Positions 6,685-9,593 of a DNA stretch of 9,593 bases are shown here, piece by piece (position 1 is the first letter of the stretch; each line of letters opens with the position of its first letter). Source of the DNA: CAZWRK01 sp964635875 (GTDB taxonomy: Bacteria; Pseudomonadota; Gammaproteobacteria; Burkholderiales; Aquaspirillaceae); NCBI GenBank assembly GCA_964635875.1, contig CAZWRK010000144.1, positions 1-9,593 of the forward strand, given 5' to 3'. Both the position numbers and the translations under genes were made by a program. The notes under the pieces are model-generated. The model ran no database searches and was not told the DNA's origin. It saw only the letters and a program-made list of their open reading frames with translations.

Positions 6685-8562
6685 ATGAAATCCCTTCGCA
6701 CAAAACTCATTGTTTTCCTAACTTTGCTAGCGGCGTTAACGACAGTGGCACTGACCACAATGTCAGCCATTCATATGCGCAATGAGATTATTGACTCGCT
6801 CGCCCAACAAACCGCCGAGGCAAGCGACGCGCATGCCGCCAATGTTTCCGTGTGGTTAAGTGGTAAATCACAAGTTGTCGATGGCTTTGCTCATCATTTT
6901 GATGTCAACACGCCCGAACCCGCCCTGCAAACGATGCTCAAGGCCGGAAAATTCGATCTGACCTATATCGGTCGTGCAGATAAAACCTATGTGTTTAACG
7001 ATCACCGCACGCCGTCTGCAACCTACGACCCTACCGCGCGGCCGTGGTACCAAGAAGCCGTACAGGCGCAAAAAACCATTGTGACCGCGCCTTACGTGGA
7101 CGTGACCACCAAAGAATTGGTAATTTCGATTGCTTCGCCAGTGATGGTGGAGGGGGGCTTAAAAGGGGTGTTGGCTACAGATTTATCGATGCAAGAGTTG
7201 GTGAATAACATTGCCAAAACCCGCTTTGGCAAAGGCGGTTATGCCTTTGTTTTGGACCCGCAAGGGCATGTCGTGATTCATGCACAAAACGAGCGCATGT
7301 TAAAACCCGCCACCGATTTTGCGCCCGGATTAAATGTCGCCGCAGTGAAAGCGTGGGCAGAAGATAAAACCATGCATGAGGCGCAGGTCGAAGGGCAGGA
7401 AAAATACATTCAAATTCGGGCGATTCCCGTTGCGGGCTGGTATATGGTCGTCGTGATCGACCGCGCCGAAGCGCTCGCGCCGGTCAATAAAATGATTACG
7501 TTCTCTGTGGTTTTGGTGTTGGTTTTGCTGGGTGTGTTTGCGCTGGCGACCTCGTCGATTATCGCGCGCTCTTTGCGCAATCTGATGCGGCTGCGCAATG
7601 CGATGCAAGACATTGCGCAGGGGGGCGGGCAGTTGGGGCATCGCATTCGGGTTTCTGGGCAAGATGAAATTGCTGAAACCGCCGACGCATTTAATCGGGC
7701 GATGGACATGCTAAAAACCATGTTCACCACGCTGCAAAACGATGCTGAACAACTCACCGCGGGCGTCAATAAGATTGCGGGACTGGCTCGCCAGATCGCC
7801 AATGATTCGCACCAAGTGAGTGAACATGGCGGCACCAATGCCAGTGCGCTCGAAGAGCTGACCGAGAGCATTGCGCACATTGCAGCGTACGCAAAAGAAG
7901 TGAATGGCATGGTTCTGGATACGGGGCGCTTGTCCTCTGAAGGGGCGACGCAAATCGAAAAAGTCTCGCACGAAATAGATCAATCCGCTTCGTCGATGCG
8001 CGAACTCTCAAGCCTGTTCGGCGAGGTCAATCAGCAGGCGGATGAAATTGGCGGCATTGTTGAGGTGATTCGCGGCATTGCCGATCAAACCAACTTGCTC
8101 GCTTTGAATGCCGCGATCGAAGCCGCGCGCGCGGGTGAGTATGGGCGGGGCTTTGCGGTCGTCGCTGATGAGGTGCGCAGCCTTGCCGAGCGCACCGCGT
8201 CCGCGACACTACAGATTTCGCAGATGATCGGCGGAATGCACTCCGCGACCTCAGGGGCGGCCAATAATATGGTGGTGACGTTGGATCGAGTCGAATCGGG
8301 GGCGCGGCGGGCGCAAGAGATGGCTAAAAATATCGCCTGTATTCGCACGCAAATGGACGATGTGGTGAAAAACATGCACGACATTGCGCACTCGACATCC
8401 GAACAACAGCAAACCGCGACGTTATTGGCGCAAAGCTCGGAAAGCATGACCATCAAAATTCAAAATACCGATGTGGCTTTGCAAGCGGTTCACCACACGC
8501 TGACAGAGTTGGATCGCTTGGCTGAAAACATCCGAGATCAGTTCACGCGCTTTAATTTATAA
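6685..8562 (+). CDS. Methyl-accepting chemotaxis protein (dCache_1-HAMP-MA), probable amino-acid receptor
   Basis: 625 aa. The start at 6685 gives a typical receptor N-terminus (MKSLRTKLIVF). TM1 spans about residues 8-28. The periplasmic double-Cache domain is about 29-268 and contains YDPTARPWYQ and TAPYVD. TM2 is about 270-294 and HAMP about 295-347. The cytoplasmic signalling domain follows, with the highly conserved hairpin tip at about 460-503 (IADQTNLLALNAAIEAARAG, then GRGFAVVADEVR), which contacts CheA and CheW. Residues Y114, R119, W121, Y122, Y137 and D166 occur at the spacing I remember for the amino-acid-binding dCache motif (PctA type), so an L-amino-acid ligand is predicted. 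The protein ends in DQFTRFNL with no NWETF-like pentapeptide for CheR/CheB docking. No chemotaxis or flagellar genes adjoin it, so it is an orphan receptor gene, probably monocistronic. Confidence 0.95.
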   Translation: MKSLRTKLIVFLTLLAALTTVALTTMSAIHMRNEIIDSLAQQTAEASDAHAANVSVWLSGKSQVVDGFAHHFDVNTPEPALQTMLKAGKFDLTYIGRADKTYVFNDHRTPSATYDPTARPWYQEAVQAQKTIVTAPYVDVTTKELVISIASPVMVEGGLKGVLATDLSMQELVNNIAKTRFGKGGYAFVLDPQGHVVIHAQNERMLKPATDFAPGLNVAAVKAWAEDKTMHEAQVEGQEKYIQIRAIPVAGWYMVVVIDRAEALAPVNKMITFSVVLVLVLLGVFALATSSIIARSLRNLMRLRNAMQDIAQGGGQLGHRIRVSGQDEIAETADAFNRAMDMLKTMFTTLQNDAEQLTAGVNKIAGLARQIANDSHQVSEHGGTNASALEELTESIAHIAAYAKEVNGMVLDTGRLSSEGATQIEKVSHEIDQSASSMRELSSLFGEVNQQADEIGGIVEVIRGIADQTNLLALNAAIEAARAGEYGRGFAVVADEVRSLAERTASATLQISQMIGGMHSATSGAANNMVVTLDRVESGARRAQEMAKNIACIRTQMDDVVKNMHDIAHSTSEQQQTATLLAQSSESMTIKIQNTDVALQAVHHTLTELDRLAENIRDQFTRFNL

Positions 8563-8602
8563 GCTGATGGCCGCGGCGTGATGGCCCGACCCTCAAACTA
8601 AC

Positions 8603-8631
8603 GAGGCCTTGGCATCATCAGCCAAGGCCTC
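8603..8631. terminator. Hairpin between convergent genes, possible bidirectional terminator
   Basis: A perfect 11-bp stem (GAGGCCTTGGC / GCCAAGGCCTC) with a 7-base loop (ATCATCA) lies 40 bases after the chemoreceptor stop and 21 bases beyond the stop of the convergent minus-strand gene. The flanks are only moderately T-rich on either strand (TGCTTGTAT on +, GTTAGTTTG on -), so termination is likely but not textbook. Confidence 0.65.
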
Positions 8632-8652
8632 TGCTTGTATGCATGGGGTCGA

Positions 8653-9522
8653 TTAACCCGTAATCGGCGTGTAGTTGCTATCCAAGCCGGTTTCGTTCAT
8701 TGAATTCGCGAGTTTTTCGGTTTCTTTCATCTCGTTTTCGACTTCTTTGATCGCTTTGGCGGCCTCGGGGTCGCCTTGCTCGACTTGAACTTTTAGCAAG
8801 GCAAAAAGCTGTTTCAGCTTGCGCAGCACGTCTTTAATCATCGCCGAATCGCCGTTTTCTTGGTTTTTGCTGTAGGCCTCAATTGCACGAAGATTGTGGT
8901 CGTTTGCCGTTGCTGCGGTTTTGGGCGCGTCTTCGGCTTCTTTTTCTGTTTCTTTCGATTCGGATGCTTCGGACTCGGCAGCTTTTGCGGCTTTTTCTTC
9001 TAAGGCGGCGACTTTCTCTGCCGATTCTTCTGTTGCCGATTCGCCGTCTTCTGATTTGGCGACCTCTTCGCTCGAACTGGCTTCGGGCGCATTGGGCATT
9101 TTTGCGCTGGCATCAATGCTGCCTGCGCTGTCTGCGCCACCACCTGCGAGGGTTTTCGCGAGTTGGCGGAGTTCTTGTGCCATCTGCCGAATTTGCATCA
9201 ACACGCCTTTTGCGGCTTTCGGGCTGAGGCCAATGATCAGCTTTTGCAGGGCTTCGATTTGTTTCTTGATCTGTTTGATGCGTTCGCGGGCGGCGGCTTT
9301 GCTGGATTCTTCAACTTGGTCTGCCGCCGTTTTTAACATTTCATTCGCGCGGTTCATGGCTTCGAGCCGTTTTTGGGCGGCGGCGCTGAGGGTGACTTTG
9401 ACCGATTCTGCGGCGGAAAGGCGTTGTCTGATGGCTTGTGCAGGGCTGGTGCTGCTGTTGTTTGCGGCGGTGTAGCCCTGAAGGAGTGAGCCGACAGTGG
9501 GCAGGGAGATGGGTTGTGACAT
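8653..9522 (-). CDS. Hypothetical alpha-helical, Ala/Glu-rich coiled-coil protein
   Basis: 289 aa; I do not recognise the family. No signal peptide or membrane segment is visible, so it is probably cytoplasmic, or exported by a route not visible from the sequence. Layout: an uncharged N-terminus with GSLLQGY (1-28); an amphipathic helical region 29-127 containing VKVTLSAAAQKRLEAM and IKQIKKQIEALQKLI, which look like coiled-coil heptads; a low-complexity Ala/Ser/Glu/Lys linker about 128-205; and a second charged helical region about 206-275 (IKDVLRKLKQLFALLKVQV). The KKQIEALQKLI stretch recalls FlxA-like proteins, but that is a weak resemblance. The ATG has a GAGG site 7 bases upstream, and the gene is convergent with the chemoreceptor. 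Codon use looks host-like. A structural, chaperone-like or flagellum-associated role is possible, and none is demonstrated. Confidence 0.8.
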   Translation of the reverse strand: MSQPISLPTVGSLLQGYTAANNSSTSPAQAIRQRLSAAESVKVTLSAAAQKRLEAMNRANEMLKTAADQVEESSKAAARERIKQIKKQIEALQKLIIGLSPKAAKGVLMQIRQMAQELRQLAKTLAGGGADSAGSIDASAKMPNAPEASSSEEVAKSEDGESATEESAEKVAALEEKAAKAAESEASESKETEKEAEDAPKTAATANDHNLRAIEAYSKNQENGDSAMIKDVLRKLKQLFALLKVQVEQGDPEAAKAIKEVENEMKETEKLANSMNETGLDSNYTPITG

Positions 9523-9529
9523 GACGCGA

Positions 9530-9533
9530 CCTC
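9530..9533 (-). promoter_or_regulatory. Ribosome binding site of the coiled-coil protein gene
   Basis: On the minus strand, GAGG precedes the ATG by 7 bases. This supports the 289-residue reading frame over the overlapping frames on the other strand. Confidence 0.7.
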
Positions 9534-9536
9534 ACT

Positions 9537-9593
9537 ATTTTAAGACAAATATATAAGCTCTATCGTCACGATCGCTACAGTCTTGAGTTTTAA
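9537..9593 (-). promoter_or_regulatory. AT-rich upstream region of the coiled-coil gene with a small dyad
   Basis: On the minus strand this stretch holds a -10-like TATATT (9553-9548). Just upstream of it lies a perfect 11-bp odd-centred dyad, ATCGT-G-ACGAT (9572-9562). No good -35 box is visible at normal spacing, so the promoter may depend on an activator binding the dyad. The evidence is weak, and the region runs off the window edge. Confidence 0.25.

Noticed and set aside
7410..7910. 166-codon minus-strand open frame within the chemoreceptor
   Set aside because: It overlaps TM2, HAMP and the start of the signalling domain, which are clearly coded on the plus strand, and it has no independent support.
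8569..8587. Short direct repeat (GATGGCC twice) after the chemoreceptor stop
   Set aside because: Only about 8 bases in two copies; this is compatible with chance and has no further structure.
8894..9475. 193-codon plus-strand open frame opposite the coiled-coil gene
   Set aside because: It is Ala/Ser/Phe-rich low complexity created by Glu/Lys/Ala codons on the other strand. The minus-strand frame is longer, has a ribosome site and shows a coherent helical pattern.

Overview
The window suggests a mid-to-high-GC Gram-negative proteobacterium. The evidence is a lipobox lipoprotein, a methyl-accepting chemotaxis protein and a very large RTX/DUF4214-type surface protein. Betaproteobacteria (Neisseriales-like) or gammaproteobacteria fit best, but this is inference from protein style only. 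I see no rRNA, tRNA, CRISPR array, transposase or phage gene.

Layout. (1) Positions 1-5222, + strand: the 3' part of one giant gene, with its beginning outside the window. It encodes a mosaic, presumably secreted calcium-binding adhesin or S-layer-like protein. The module order is a Gly-rich stretch, an RTX block with a serralysin-type tail, two Calx-beta domains, a beta-sandwich, a right-handed beta-helix, a second RTX block, a linker module, a long RTX block, two related Y.V..G..LT..IE..F modules and a DUF4214 C-terminus. A near-perfect intrinsic terminator closes the gene. (2) 5366-6577, + strand: an outer-membrane lipoprotein of DUF1615 type that carries motifs resembling soluble lytic transglycosylases. 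(3) 6578-6684: a short gap dominated by a perfect 17-bp inverted repeat. (4) 6685-8562, + strand: a dCache-HAMP-MA chemoreceptor whose ligand pocket carries what looks like the complete amino-acid-binding signature. (5) 8603-8631: a hairpin between convergent genes. (6) 8653-9522, - strand: an unrecognised cytoplasmic alpha-helical, Ala/Glu-rich protein with its own ribosome binding site.

The genes do not form an obvious operon. The giant gene ends in its own terminator, the lipoprotein and chemoreceptor genes are separated by a dyad-bearing gap, and the last gene is convergent. A loose theme is the cell envelope and environmental sensing: surface adhesion, cell-wall remodelling and chemotaxis. 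Nothing in the window proves that they act together. The most interesting items are the mosaic architecture of the surface protein with its G8 tract, the transglycosylase-like reading of the DUF1615 lipoprotein, the 17-bp dyad before the chemoreceptor, and the orphan coiled-coil protein.
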